Source of the DNA: Kitasatospora aureofaciens
Lineage (GTDB): Bacteria > Actinomycetota > Actinomycetes > Streptomycetales > Streptomycetaceae
Assembly (NCBI RefSeq): GCF_001188955.3
Contig: NZ_JPRF03000001.1
Location: 248,001 to 312,000, forward strand
Direction: 5' to 3'
DNA length: 64,000 bases
The notes beneath the pieces were generated by a model, which saw only the letters and a list, made by a program, of their open reading frames with translations, did no database searches and was not told where the DNA came from. Within the stretch, counting starts at the first letter, position 1. Each line of letters begins with the position of its first letter. The position numbers were made by a program, and so were the translations under genes. Positions 34,601 through 43,342 of the stretch are shown here, piece by piece.

Positions 34601-34952
34601 GCCAGGTCGAGTGCCGGACGGTGTCACCGTCCGCGGTGGTGACGTCCGGCTGTTGGGTGGCGTGGCTCGGGCCCTGGGGCCCGGCTTCCTGGATCAGGAC
34701 GATCTCGGCGGACCTGGCGTAGCCCTGAACCTGCGAGGACCACTTGCTGGCCGTCCCGTCGCCCTCGCCCTGGATGTTGTTGGTGATGATCGACGTCTCC
34801 CGTAACGGCGCCGCGGCGGCGGGGGAAGCCCCTGGTGCCACGACGAGTGCCGTACCCAGAATCGACAGCGTTACCAGTGCCGCCCTGGATCTGGTCACCA
34901 GACGCAGCCGGGCCAGTGCACGGGTGAGGTGTTCCTTTAATACGTTCACCAC
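31689..34952 (-). CDS. Secreted CdtB-like nuclease / double SGNH hydrolase / FN3 protein
   Basis: A 1087-aa multidomain secreted protein. Residues 1-48 are a signal peptide (ending PAAAA). Residues 52-290 match cytolethal distending toxin B of the DNase I superfamily, with all catalytic residues visible: Glu89, His188, Asp222 and Asn224 (GDFN), Asp256, and Asp279-His280 (SSDHYPV). Residues about 297-495 form a first SGNH/GDSL domain that keeps Ser305 but has Tyr388 for Asn and Thr475 for His, so it looks inactive. A second SGNH domain (about 512-755) is complete: Ser521, Asn634, Asp729 and His732. Three fibronectin type III repeats fill 770-1060. Start is one of two consecutive GTGs (34952 or 34949) without a ribosome site; codon 5 is a rare TTA, implying bldA control. 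Confidence 0.85.
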   Translation of the reverse strand: MVNVLKEHLTRALARLRLVTRSRAALVTLSILGTALVVAPGASPAAAAPLRETSIITNNIQGEGDGTASKWSSQVQGYARSAEIVLIQEAGPQGPSHATQQPDVTTADGDTVRHSTWQPLTSRLQPSPYHVFFIQTDDNGGRGQGGRVNLATITHDQPDEVRVVTNPLERGRAALGVRFGDDWYFNVHGLSGGGGDSNTLLTAIRDSVRSWGAQYRWTAGGDFNVDPRTLQRRGTFPIGARVYNSGLPTHERNELDYFVSSDGNAGDATASRMNAGSSDHYPVWWNGMRAAAEPPELKVMPLGDSTIGTAEKIGYGATLAGSLLALISIVSKKRDVPVDFVGSGSTGQKGDPSYEGAPGEQISAIAKRSTTALPKYRPNIVTLQAGTYDMRDGKQDGAAQRLKDLVDQIEKDNPGTVVALATLGPATDPAVQDRITAYNAEIRKMVDAWQSAGRHVVLADTDAMTTEDLSGDGLTPNDSGNKKIAEAFQDAIRWALVMDWVPEPRAGDGKAPLKVMVVGDSMSQGYEGDWTWRYRLWEWFKKEHIDVEFVGPYQGTRPQESPKPPPVPPLQGEAPPPAQSAPVTSGAYAPGVAKDFDSHHFSVWGRQAAQDKTLIAEQVAKYQPDLLLVGLGFNDMGWFVSGPEGTLDSMRTLVDQARAAKPDLNFALANVPQRTSIGGRDDLPVNTTKYNSMLAAAIPSWNNDKSRVALVDWAGNYSCDTHDCPAGYDGLHPNALGEYQIAQAFVRTLHNSYGLGSELIDIPTHIPNRPTPAPDPVEIGTGPSGITLTWEPVFGAHGYTVRHRIKGSGTWDETPVKAARFDTTWTLDGWEWEYQVRTDNGEDGKSEWSHTVGGVAHPKTAAAPKGIVTRATATGVDVSWDAATGPYTDTIDRYEITTWDRDTPGAFLNSTAVRGNSVHIDGLKPAHHYLVAVATWNAAGGGMPGVARSVTVGAGTPPAPTGLKVTSTDATTVQLSWNGSLWAAGYRVWIRNVNDDSGSKHDGSGFKADEYITNETSRGIAFLVPGVWNYEFCVTAINGEAESGKSNCVIAPKPSATAQTPAPTDPKKGAPPSALIQAPRALVGAAG

Positions 34953-35210
34953 AGCAAGGTTAATGGACTATACATCTATGTGGTACGAATCAACTCTTCG
35001 TTCCGAGAGCGCAGTTCATCGACCTTCTCCCGCGCGGCAGCCTCTCGCCGCTCGAGTTCCTCCAGTCACGACACCCCCCGGGAGTCAGGGCCGTGAGAGG
35101 CGGTTTCCACACGAATGGTGGACGAGACTCGCTCGGAACGTTAGGAACCGCGCACTCCGGGAACCCGCCCTGGGCGGACCAGGAGGGTTTCGCGGTGAGG
35201 AGGAGGCGGC

Positions 35211-36251
35211 ATGGAGGGGCGCGACGAACGCGCGACGGGCGGCCTGCCGAGTCCCCGGGGACCGCTGTCGGCGGCGGTGCTCGGGCTGGTGACCGCCGGG
35301 CCGCCCGGTGCGGGGCGGCTGCTCGCGCCGGTCGCCCCGCTCTCCGACCCGTGGGGTGAGGACCACCAGCTGGCGCTGTACCTGTGCTACGAGCTGCACG
35401 ACCGGGGCCTGCCCGGCGTCCACCCCGGCTGGGAGTGGGAACCCGAACTGCTGGCCCTGCGGCGGGAGTTGGAGCGCCCGTTCCTCGCGGCGGTGCGCGC
35501 CGAGGTCGAGCCGGTGCCGTCGCTGTCCGAGGTGCAGGAACAGCTGCTGACCGAGCCGGTCGAGGGCACCGGGCCGTCGTACTTCCTGCTGGGGCAGGGC
35601 GAGCGCCGCCACGCCCGGGAGTACCTGGTGCACCGGTCGGTCTACCACCTCAAGGAGGCGGACCCGCAGCTGTGGGCGCTGCCCAGGGTGCACGGGCCCG
35701 CACAGGCGGTGCTGATGTCGATCGCCTACGACGAGTACGGCGCCGGGCGCCCGGAACGGGCCCACGCCGCGCTGTTCGCCCGGATGATGGCCGCCTTCGG
35801 CCTCGATCCCCGCTACGGGCACTACCTCGACCTGATCCCCGCACCGGCGCTGGCGATGGTCAACCTGATGATGCTGTTCGGCCTGCACCGGGCACTGCGG
35901 TACGCGGCGGTCGGGCACTTCGCCGCCGTCGAGATCACCTCCTCGCCCGGCTCGGCCCGGCTGGCCACCGCCCTGGAGCGGCTGGGCGGCGGCCCGGACG
36001 GCGTGCTGTTCTACCGCGAACACGTCGAGGCGGACGCCGTCCACGAGCAGCTGGTGCGCCGCGGCGTGATCGGCGAACTGGTGGACGCCGAGCCCGGGGC
36101 GGCACCGGACATCGCCTTCGGGATCGCCGCCGCCGATGCCCTGGACCGGCGCCTCGGGGACCACCTGGTGGAGTCCTGGCAGCAGGGACGGACGTCCCTG
36201 CGCTCACCCCTCCCCGGCGACGGGTTCCTCCCCGTCGGCAACCCGCTCTGA
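35211..36251 (+). CDS. Iron-containing redox enzyme family (heme-oxygenase-like fold)
   Basis: A 346-aa all-helical protein resembling the iron-containing redox enzyme family, related to TenA and heme-oxygenase-like di-iron oxidases. Supporting segments are DPWGEDHQLALYLCYELHDRG (described in part, residues about 46-66), EYLVHRSVYHLKEADPQ and MSIAYDEYGAG, GLHRALRYAAVGHFAAVEITS and LFYREHVEADAVHEQ, which supply His/Glu/Asp candidates for a di-iron site. GAGGAGG lies 6 bases before the ATG. Its 3-prime end overlaps the convergent CDGSH gene by 48 bases. Substrate unknown. Confidence 0.85.
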   Translation: MEGRDERATGGLPSPRGPLSAAVLGLVTAGPPGAGRLLAPVAPLSDPWGEDHQLALYLCYELHDRGLPGVHPGWEWEPELLALRRELERPFLAAVRAEVEPVPSLSEVQEQLLTEPVEGTGPSYFLLGQGERRHAREYLVHRSVYHLKEADPQLWALPRVHGPAQAVLMSIAYDEYGAGRPERAHAALFARMMAAFGLDPRYGHYLDLIPAPALAMVNLMMLFGLHRALRYAAVGHFAAVEITSSPGSARLATALERLGGGPDGVLFYREHVEADAVHEQLVRRGVIGELVDAEPGAAPDIAFGIAAADALDRRLGDHLVESWQQGRTSLRSPLPGDGFLPVGNPL

Positions 36252-36500
36252 ACCGGCAGGTTCAACCCGCTCTGAACCGGCAGGTTTCGGCGCCCCCCGC
36301 CGGGGCCCGCCGTGCCGCCGGTGGCTGGTGTCGCAGAACGGATACGTCCGGCTTCGCCGACAGGCGCACAGCGCCACCACAGGGCGCTCGGACACCCGGC
36401 GCGAGCCGTCCGGCAGGACGACCTCCACCGGTCCCTCGACCAGCATCGGGCCGCCCGGCACGACCGTCACCCGGGTGGTGCGGTCAGTGCTCCCGGACAC
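36204..36500 (-). CDS. CDGSH iron-sulfur domain protein
   Basis: A 98-aa small CDGSH-type protein. The 2Fe-2S ligands are Cys45, Cys47, Cys56 and His60 in the pattern CACRRSRTYPFCDTSH. Such proteins are redox or cluster-transfer factors. GTG start at 36500, overlapping the upstream methyltransferase gene by 17 bases, so they are coupled. The last 30 residues are low-complexity and contain an exact 8-codon tandem duplication; this tail overlaps the convergent redox-enzyme gene on the other strand. Confidence 0.85.
   Translation of the reverse strand: MSGSTDRTTRVTVVPGGPMLVEGPVEVVLPDGSRRVSERPVVALCACRRSRTYPFCDTSHRRHGGPRRGAPKPAGSERVEPAGSERVADGEEPVAGEG
36239..36286. repeat. Exact 24-bp tandem duplication
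   Basis: Two identical 24-base units, 36239-36262 and 36263-36286. They encode a repeated AGSERVEP-like octapeptide in the CDGSH tail and span the stop codon of the convergent gene ending at 36251. Confidence 0.85.
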
Positions 36501-37140
36501 CGCGCACCACCACCAGCTCCTCCTCGCGCTCGCCCGGCCGGATCAGCCCCAGCTGCTCGAACAGGGCGGCGCGGGCCGTCAGCACCGGCCCGAAGGGCTG
36601 CCGCCGCCGCGCCGCCACGCCCGCGCGCAGTCCCGCGCGGCGCATGGCCGCCAGCGTGGCCGGGACGTCCGCGAGCGCGGACTGCACCACCAGCAGCACA
36701 CCGCCCGAGGCCAGCACGCGGGGGGCCGTACGGCAGATCCGGTCCAGGACCAGCCGCCCGTCCGCTCCGGCGTCCCAGGCCAGGGCCGCGCCGCGTCCGG
36801 GGGAGCGGATGCCGGAGGCGGTGGGGACGTACGGGGGATTGGCGGTGACCAGGTCGAAGCGCCGGCCGGTCACCGGGACCAGCAGGTCGCCGCGCCGCAG
36901 CCTGATCCGCCGGCGGTGCAGCCGGGTGTTGCACCAGGCGGTGACGACCGCGCGGGCGGACAGGTCCACCGCCGTGACCCGGGCGCCGCTGCGCGCCGCC
37001 ACCAGCGCGACGGCGCCCGTTCCGGTGCACAGGTCGAGCACCCGGCTGGAGTCGTCGAGGGATTCCCGGCGCACGCAGTCGGCAAGGAGCGCGGTGTCGC
37101 CCTGGGGCGGATAGACACCCGGCGGTCGGATCAAGAGCAT
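36484..37140 (-). CDS. HemK2/MTQ2-type class I methyltransferase
   Basis: A 218-aa SAM-dependent methyltransferase. Motif I is LDLCTGTGAVALVAA (about residues 35-49), the acidic loop is AVDLSARAV, and the NPPY motif (TANPPYVPT) marks amino-group (Gln or nucleic-acid base) methylation as in HemK/PrmC and MTQ2. ATG at 37140. It runs into the CDGSH gene with a 17-base overlap. The pairing of this methyltransferase with a CDGSH protein recurs in actinobacteria, I believe, but the target is unknown. Confidence 0.87.
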   Translation of the reverse strand: MLLIRPPGVYPPQGDTALLADCVRRESLDDSSRVLDLCTGTGAVALVAARSGARVTAVDLSARAVVTAWCNTRLHRRRIRLRRGDLLVPVTGRRFDLVTANPPYVPTASGIRSPGRGAALAWDAGADGRLVLDRICRTAPRVLASGGVLLVVQSALADVPATLAAMRRAGLRAGVAARRRQPFGPVLTARAALFEQLGLIRPGEREEELVVVRGVREH

Positions 37141-37296
37141 GGGGAGCGGCTTCCCCGGAAGCCGCCGTCCACACCCGCCCCGGCCCCCGGTTCCGTGTCG
37201 CCCGGATGCCCGCGCCGGTCCGCCGGTAGGGCCCGGATACGCTTCCGTCCGCACCGCAGCGCCTCGGTCACTGCGCGTACACGACGGCGCCCCGGC

Positions 37297-37734
37297 TCAC
37301 TGGGCGCGAACGATGACCACCGGGCAGGTCGCGTGCTGCGCACAGCGGGTGCTTACCGAGCCGAGCAGCGCCCGGGTGAAGCCGCCGCGCCCGTGGCTGC
37401 CCACCACCAGCAGTTCGGCGCCCTTGGCCGCGTCCAGCAGGACGTCGGAGGCGTCGCCCATGACCATGGTCCGGCGGACCTGCACCGGGCAGTCCGTACC
37501 GAGCACCTCGCCCAGCTCATCGGCGAACTTCCGCTCGGCGAGTTCCTGGTCGAAGGTGGCGTCGACCACCGGCGCCGACCACCCGAAGTGGCTCGGCGGC
37601 TCCCACGCCCCGACCGCGTCCACCACCCCGCCGAGCATCGCGGCGTGCCGGACCGCCCAGCGCAGCGCGGCGCGCGACGGCTGGGAGCCGTCGACGCCGA
37701 CCACGACACGGGGCAGGGAGTCGTTCGCGTTCAT
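37297..37734 (-). CDS. Universal stress protein, single domain
   Basis: A 145-aa USP with the ATP-binding signature complete: VVVGVDGSQPSRAALRWA at the N-terminus and GSHGRGGFTRALLGSVS near 118-134. ATG at 37734. It stands alone on the minus strand between the methyltransferase/CDGSH pair and the S53 peptidase. Confidence 0.92.
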   Translation of the reverse strand: MNANDSLPRVVVGVDGSQPSRAALRWAVRHAAMLGGVVDAVGAWEPPSHFGWSAPVVDATFDQELAERKFADELGEVLGTDCPVQVRRTMVMGDASDVLLDAAKGAELLVVGSHGRGGFTRALLGSVSTRCAQHATCPVVIVRAQ

Positions 37735-37871
37735 CGGTACCGTCCTGGGGTGGTGGCCATCGCTCCTCCCCACCACGGTGCGGACCGCCCGCCGTCACCG
37801 CCAGTACGGCCCGGCACCCGGGTGACCACAGCCAGGTGCAGGTGGTCGGTACCGGCCCCCCGGGGCAGGCC

Positions 37872-37902
37872 GATGGGGCCGCAGCCGGGCTGCGGCCCCG
37901 TC
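37872..37902. terminator. Terminator hairpin after S53 peptidase
   Basis: 13-bp stem with one G-T pair (37872-37884 with 37890-37902), 5-base loop, 15 bases after the peptidase stop. Confidence 0.65.
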
Positions 37903-37917
37903 GGGGATCCGGGGTCG

Positions 37918-39870
37918 TCAGGAGGCGTTGAGGGCGGTGTCGTCGAGGACGAAGCTGGTCTGCAGGGAGGAGTCCTCGGTGCCGGTGAACTTGATGGTCA
38001 CCGACTGGCCGGCGAAGGCCGACAGGTCGTAGGTGTGCAGGGTGTAGCCGTTGGCCGCGTTCACGTTGGAGAAGGTGGCCAGGGTGGTGGAGTTGGCCTG
38101 GACGGTGAGCTTGTCGTAGGCCGTGCTGCCGGTCTCCGCCGTGTCGACGTGCAGCGAGAAGGAGAAGCCGGCCTTGCAGCCGGCCGGGACGGTGACGGTC
38201 TGGCTCAGGGTGTCGGTGTGGGTGGTGCCGTAGCCGTCGAGCCAGGCCTTCCAGCTGCCGGAGTGGGCGGCCTCGCTGGAGGAGTTGTCGATGACGCCGT
38301 TGCTCGCGGTCCACGGCGAGGCGGTGCCGGTCTCGAAGCCGGGGTTGCCGAGCAGTTGGCCGCCGCCGGTGCAGGTGCCGCCGCCGGAGCCGGCGATGCT
38401 CCAGGTGAAGGAGGCGGAGCCGGAGGCGCCGGTGGTGTCCTTGGCGGTGACCGTGACGTTGCTGCTGCCCGCGGTGGTCGGGGTGCCGGAGATCAGGCCG
38501 GACGAGGAGTTGATCGACAGTCCGGCGGGCAGACCGGTGGCCGAGTAGGTCAGGCTCTGGCCGGAGGCCGAGTCACTGGCGTGGATCTGCAGGCTGGTGG
38601 CGGTGCCGACGGTGCCGCTCTGGTTACCGGGGCCGGTGACCGTGACGGTGTTGCCGCCGCTGCTGCCGCCCGCCGTGAAGGCGGTCAGGCCGTTCGGGGT
38701 GCCGAGGCCGGTCGGGCCGTCGTAGCCGGCGCCGGCGGTGCACAGGTAGCTCGGGGAGCAGCTGCCGTTGGCACCGCTGGTCACGTCGTTCAGCGAACTG
38801 GCGTGCTGGTACGGGCACTTGGCGGGGACGTCGCCCGCGCCCGGGGTGCCGGCGTCGGCGTAGACGGCGGCGATGATCGGGGAGGAGGCGCTGGTGCCGC
38901 CGTAGACGGCCCAGCCGGAGCCGCCGTAGGTCTGGTAGACGGCGACGCCGGTGGCCGGGTCGGCGACCGCCGACACGTCCGCGATGGTGCGGTTGGCGCA
39001 GCCGCTGTCGGTCTGCCAGCTGGGCTTGGGGTCGTAGGCGGAGCAGCCGGAGCCGGCGCCCTGGCCGCCGGAGCTGGAGCCCCAGACGCTCTCGCTCCAG
39101 CCACGGGCGCTGGAGTCGCGGGTCAGCGAGGTGCCGCCGACCGCGATGACGTACTGGGAGCCGGCCGGGTACTGCGCGCCGTAGCCGGAGTCTCCCGAGG
39201 AGGCGGTGATCGCCACGCCGGGGTGGTTGAAGTACTGGCTGTCCGAGGAGGTGTCGGTGGAGTCCTCGGCGCCGCCGTAGCTGTTGGAGACGAACTTGGC
39301 GCCCTGGGCGACGGCCTGGTTGGCCGAGGCGCCGAGGTCGGCCATGGTCGCGGAGTTGGCCTCGACCAGCAGGATGTGGGCGTTCGGGGCGATGGCGGAG
39401 ACCATGTCGAGGTCGAGGGAGATCTCGCCCGCCCAGCCGGTGTCGGAGGCCGGGTAGCCGCTGCCGCCGTTCTGGTCGATCTTCTTGAAGCACCCGTTGG
39501 CCGTGGTGCACGCCGGCTGCCCGTACTGCGTGCGGTAGGTCGCCAGGTCGGACTCGGCGTTGGGGTCGTCCATCGCGTCGACGATGGCGACGGTCTGCCC
39601 GGCGCCGCCGTTGGCAGGCAGGCGGTAGGCGCCCTGCAGGTCGCCAGGGCCGAAGCCGGACGGCGTCGCGTCCGGCGAGACGGCGTTGAGCGAGAAGGCG
39701 TGCGGCTGGACGACGTCGGTGCGCTGCAGGGCGTCGCAGGCCATCTGGTGACGGTCGGTCGGCTTGGCACAAGGCCGATGTCCGGGCCATGACCGAGGCT
39801 TGACCGGGCGGGATGTCGCCACTGGCGCCGTACCGCCGCCGCCTCCGCTGAGCGGCGGTTCACCTCGCAC
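37918..39870 (-). CDS. S53 sedolisin-type peptidase lacking signal peptide
   Basis: A 650-codon frame. Residues about 70-400 form a sedolisin (S53) catalytic domain: Glu149 and Asp153 (GEISLDLD), oxyanion Asp227 (SSGDSG) and Ser327 in GGTSASSP. Residues about 405-495 are a putative-Ig module and 500-650 a jelly-roll C-terminal module, both typical of secreted enzymes. Yet no signal peptide exists in any frame: the coding sequence fades into Arg/Pro-rich text around residue 30 and runs into the terminator of the upstream gene only 5 bases before the first GTG. I infer a lost 5-prime end, so the gene may be silent. Relatives carry a signal just before the segment [19 protein letters not shown]. 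Confidence 0.72.
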   Translation of the reverse strand: MRGEPPLSGGGGGTAPVATSRPVKPRSWPGHRPCAKPTDRHQMACDALQRTDVVQPHAFSLNAVSPDATPSGFGPGDLQGAYRLPANGGAGQTVAIVDAMDDPNAESDLATYRTQYGQPACTTANGCFKKIDQNGGSGYPASDTGWAGEISLDLDMVSAIAPNAHILLVEANSATMADLGASANQAVAQGAKFVSNSYGGAEDSTDTSSDSQYFNHPGVAITASSGDSGYGAQYPAGSQYVIAVGGTSLTRDSSARGWSESVWGSSSGGQGAGSGCSAYDPKPSWQTDSGCANRTIADVSAVADPATGVAVYQTYGGSGWAVYGGTSASSPIIAAVYADAGTPGAGDVPAKCPYQHASSLNDVTSGANGSCSPSYLCTAGAGYDGPTGLGTPNGLTAFTAGGSSGGNTVTVTGPGNQSGTVGTATSLQIHASDSASGQSLTYSATGLPAGLSINSSSGLISGTPTTAGSSNVTVTAKDTTGASGSASFTWSIAGSGGGTCTGGGQLLGNPGFETGTASPWTASNGVIDNSSSEAAHSGSWKAWLDGYGTTHTDTLSQTVTVPAGCKAGFSFSLHVDTAETGSTAYDKLTVQANSTTLATFSNVNAANGYTLHTYDLSAFAGQSVTIKFTGTEDSSLQTSFVLDDTALNAS

Positions 39871-39874
39871 ACGG

Positions 39875-39906
39875 AACGGCCGAGGCCGGTGGGGGCCTCG
39901 GCCGTT
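39875..39906. terminator. Terminator hairpin
   Basis: 13-bp perfect stem (39875-39887 with 39894-39906), 6-base loop, between the amidohydrolase stop and the truncated peptidase. Confidence 0.75.
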
Positions 39907-39975
39907 GCGGGCGGTGCGGCGCGGGGGCTGGAGGGCGGGCGGTCGTGGACGAACGCCGTGGGCGGGTGGTGGCCG

Positions 39976-42900
39976 CTAGAGGGCGCAGCAGCCGTCGCGG
40001 CGCAGGGCCTGACCGACGGCGTGCCAGTCCTCTCCGGAGACCGACGGCCGGGCTGGGTGCGGAGCCCGGGGCCCGTTGCCGACCAGGTCCGCGCGTCGGT
40101 GCACGATGCCGTCCCGCATCACCCAGGAGGTGCGGGCCAGGTCCGCGAAGTCGTGGAACGGATCCCCGTCCACCACCGTCAGGTCCGCGAGCTTGCCCTC
40201 CTCCACCGTGCCGAGGTCGTCGGCCAGTCCGAACAGTCGGGTGGGCGTCACCGTGGCCGTGCGCAGCGCCTGGGCAGGGGACAGGTCCGCGTACCGGACC
40301 AGGGCGCGCAGCCCCAGGTGGACCTGGAGGCCGACGGGGGTCAGCGGGGAGTCCGTTCCCAGGGCAAGGGCACCGCCGTCCGCGATGATCCTCCGGTAGA
40401 CGTCCATCTCCGTCCGGACGGCGCGGCGCTGGCCCGGGGTGGCGGCCGTCTGCGCCTGGTGCTGCACACCGGCGGCGTCCCAGGGCGGCATCAGCGCTGT
40501 TACCCGGGAGTCCTCGGCCAGCGACGGGTCGTCGCCGAGCAGGTAGAACGCGGAGAACGGGGTGATGACGATCGCGAACGACCCGCCGCGGTAGATCTCG
40601 TGGACGTCCTGGTAGGCGCGCCCGGTCGGCGAGACCACCCGGCTGTACTCCTGCCGCTGGGTGGCCGACAGATGGGTGGTGAGGTCCTGCCCGACCTGCA
40701 CCCCGGGCGTCAGGAGGTGGCTGCCCGCGGGCACTCCGAGGCGCTCGTGCGCGGTCCTGGCTGCCTGCGCCATGATCCAGGCGGGCGCGCGCACATAGGT
40801 CTTGACGAAGTCGTAGTCCAGCGCCTCGGCGCGCTCCAGGCTGCGCCGCACCCCGTCGGCGGTGCGGTGGGCGCGGCCCATGCTGTACGCCACCCGGCTG
40901 CCGTCCAGCAGTTCGCCGGTGGTCAGGAAGCGCGGGCCGTCCATCACCCCGGCGTCGACCGACTCGCGGATGCGCGCCTGCTCGTAGGCGAAACCGCCCA
41001 GTGAGGCGGTGCCGGTGATCCCGTAGGCGAGCAGCAGGCGGGACTCGCGACCGCCGTAGGTGTTCTGGTACGGGTGGGTGTGGGAGTCCCACAGGCCCGG
41101 CAGGACGGTGCAGCCGGTGGCGTCGACCAGCCGCTCCCCGGCCCGGCGCGCGCCCGAGCGGTGCGGTTCGACCGCGGTGACGCGATTGCCGGTGACGACG
41201 ATGTCGACGTCCTCGCGGACGTTCTCGCCGGTGCCGTCCCACAGCCTGGCGGCGTGGATCCGGGTGACGTCCGAGCGCGGCGGCAGGGCGCGGGCGGTGC
41301 GCAGCGGAACGGCCACGGTGCGCCGGTCGGCCCCGTCGCGGCCGATCAACTGCAGCTTCCCGTCGGTGAGATGGAGTAGCCGGGCGGAGTCACCCGACCA
41401 GGACGGGTGGTCGGCGGCCTCGTCGGTGAGCCGCCGGGGTTCGCCCGTGGGCGTGCCGTCCGGGGCGACCGGCAGCACCCACAGCGCGGACTCCACGACC
41501 AGCGCCAGCCAGCGGCCGTCGGGCGACCAGACCGGGCCGCTGTCGCAGCGGTCGGCGACCGAGGTGTCCGGCAGCGGCAGGAAGGACTTCGAGGAGCCGT
41601 CCCGGGTGTCGATCACCCGGATGACGTTGTAGCCCTCGCGGAAGCGGTGGTTGAGGCGGTTGCGGTCGCAGAGCGCGAGGTAGCGGCCGTCGGGGGACCA
41701 ACTTGGCCTGCCGGGAAGGCCGTTGCCGCCGAGGGGCGTCACGAGGCGGTGCTCGGCGCCGGTGGCGGGGTCGACCAGGAGGAGGTTGCCCAGGACGTCC
41801 TGGCAGGCCAGCCGGGTGCCGTCCGGGGAGAGCGCCGGGTTGAACCGGCCTCCGCGGGCGAGGACGGTGTCGGTGCCGTCGTCCAGCGTCAGTCGGTGCA
41901 CGGCGCCCAGGCCGTCGCCGTCGGTGTCCCCGCCGGTGTCTCCGCCGGTGTCCCCGTCGTGGACGTACAGCACGCTGCGGCCGTCCCGGCTCCAGGACGG
42001 CATCTGCACGTAGTGGGCGGGGGAGGCCTGGAACAGCTTGCGCGGCCGGCCGCCGATCGGCAGCAGCCACAGGGCGTTGAGCGCGCAGAAGACCACCGAG
42101 CGCCCGTCCGGCGAGAGCGCGGGCAGGTGGATGCCGCGCACGTCCCGCTCGGCGGTGGAGTCGAAGTCCCGCACCTTGCGCCGGTATTGGAGCCGGGGCG
42201 CCTCCTGCCGGGCGGTGAACGGGACTTCTTTGGCGGTGGCCAGGTCGGGGGAGCGGTCGGTGATCCGGCCGTTCGCGAAGTAGACGAGCCCGCCGTCGGG
42301 GGTCCAGCAGGGCGGCAGCGGTGAGACGTCCTCGTCGCCCGAGACCACGGTGCCGTCGACGGCCAGGGAGGCGCTCGCCGCCAGGTAGGAGGTGGCGGCG
42401 GAGGAGTCGCCGATCCACACGTACGCCAGCCGGCCGTCCCGGGCGACCACCGGACAGGTCACCGTGCCGCTGTCCACGGTGCGTTCGACCCGTACCGGCC
42501 CGCCGGCGGCCGGTACGGAGGCGATGGTCCGGGCGCCGGAGGCGTCCGAGCGGACGAAGAGGACCCGTTCGCCGTCCGGGTGCCAGGAGGGGTCGTAGTC
42601 CTCGACGCCCGGTTGGTCGGTCAGCCGGGTCAGCCGGCCGGTGGCGAGCTCCACCGTCCACACGTCGTACGAGCTGCCGGACACCGCGTCACCCGCGCGC
42701 TCGGAGGAGAAGGCGAGGCGGCGCCCGTCCGGGGACCAGGACACCCCGCGGTCGTCCCACGAGCCGCTGGTCACCTGGCGCAGGTTCGACCCGTCGGGCG
42801 CCATGGCCCAGAGGTGGAAGCCGCCGTCCTGGTAGGCGCAGAAGGCCACGGTCGACCCGTCCGGCGACCATACCGGGCGGGTCGGCTCCAGCCCGGGAGC

Positions 42901-43218
42901 GGTCAGCGCGGTCGCGGTTCCGCCGTGGCGCGACAGGCCCCACAGGACGCCCTGGACCTCGATGATCATCCGCTCGCCGCCGGGGGAGAGGGTCACGGCC
43001 GCGTTGGTGCCGGCCGTGAACTCCAGCACCCTCGACGGCCGTGCGGCCGGGGCGTCCGCGGACGCTGCCGCTGCCGTTGCCGTCGTGGCGGCCGGTCCGA
43101 GTGCCGCTCCGGCGCCCGCGAGCGCGGCCGCCCCGATGAACCCGCGCCGGCTCAACTCCCTTGCGCTGAATCCCTGTCCGCTGGACTCCCGCTCGTGCCC
43201 GTCCCGGAGAAACGACAC
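39976..43218 (-). CDS. Tat-exported beta-propeller amidohydrolase
   Basis: A 1080-aa protein. The N-terminus carries a twin-Arg signal (ELSRRGFIGAAALAGAGAAL, about residues 21-40). Residues about 60-640 hold many TolB/WD40-like blades, each with a WSPDG or LSPDG motif. Residues about 655-1050 form an amidohydrolase domain: the metal-binding HxH is in LWDSHTHPYQ, later His residues and the conserved Asp in LALGTDSPL. The start is the GTG at 43218 after GGGAG. Similar propeller-amidohydrolase proteins are annotated as prolidase- or imidazolonepropionase-like; the substrate is unknown. A terminator lies downstream. Confidence 0.88.
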   Translation of the reverse strand: MSFLRDGHERESSGQGFSARELSRRGFIGAAALAGAGAALGPAATTATAAAASADAPAARPSRVLEFTAGTNAAVTLSPGGERMIIEVQGVLWGLSRHGGTATALTAPGLEPTRPVWSPDGSTVAFCAYQDGGFHLWAMAPDGSNLRQVTSGSWDDRGVSWSPDGRRLAFSSERAGDAVSGSSYDVWTVELATGRLTRLTDQPGVEDYDPSWHPDGERVLFVRSDASGARTIASVPAAGGPVRVERTVDSGTVTCPVVARDGRLAYVWIGDSSAATSYLAASASLAVDGTVVSGDEDVSPLPPCWTPDGGLVYFANGRITDRSPDLATAKEVPFTARQEAPRLQYRRKVRDFDSTAERDVRGIHLPALSPDGRSVVFCALNALWLLPIGGRPRKLFQASPAHYVQMPSWSRDGRSVLYVHDGDTGGDTGGDTDGDGLGAVHRLTLDDGTDTVLARGGRFNPALSPDGTRLACQDVLGNLLLVDPATGAEHRLVTPLGGNGLPGRPSWSPDGRYLALCDRNRLNHRFREGYNVIRVIDTRDGSSKSFLPLPDTSVADRCDSGPVWSPDGRWLALVVESALWVLPVAPDGTPTGEPRRLTDEAADHPSWSGDSARLLHLTDGKLQLIGRDGADRRTVAVPLRTARALPPRSDVTRIHAARLWDGTGENVREDVDIVVTGNRVTAVEPHRSGARRAGERLVDATGCTVLPGLWDSHTHPYQNTYGGRESRLLLAYGITGTASLGGFAYEQARIRESVDAGVMDGPRFLTTGELLDGSRVAYSMGRAHRTADGVRRSLERAEALDYDFVKTYVRAPAWIMAQAARTAHERLGVPAGSHLLTPGVQVGQDLTTHLSATQRQEYSRVVSPTGRAYQDVHEIYRGGSFAIVITPFSAFYLLGDDPSLAEDSRVTALMPPWDAAGVQHQAQTAATPGQRRAVRTEMDVYRRIIADGGALALGTDSPLTPVGLQVHLGLRALVRYADLSPAQALRTATVTPTRLFGLADDLGTVEEGKLADLTVVDGDPFHDFADLARTSWVMRDGIVHRRADLVGNGPRAPHPARPSVSGEDWHAVGQALRRDGCCAL

Positions 43219-43342
43219 ACCCGCTCCCTTCCCGTCACCATGGACCCGTGGTTCTCGACATGTCCATTGTCGTCGGGAAGGGGGAGGGGGAGCGGCGCAT
43301 TTCAATCTTCGCGCCGTCAAGCTGCCTACTGGTGAAGGGAAT

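Noticed and set aside
36136..39792. A 1218-codon plus-strand frame
   Set aside because: Antisense of the methyltransferase, USP and S53 genes; repetitive Gly/Ala/Val text.
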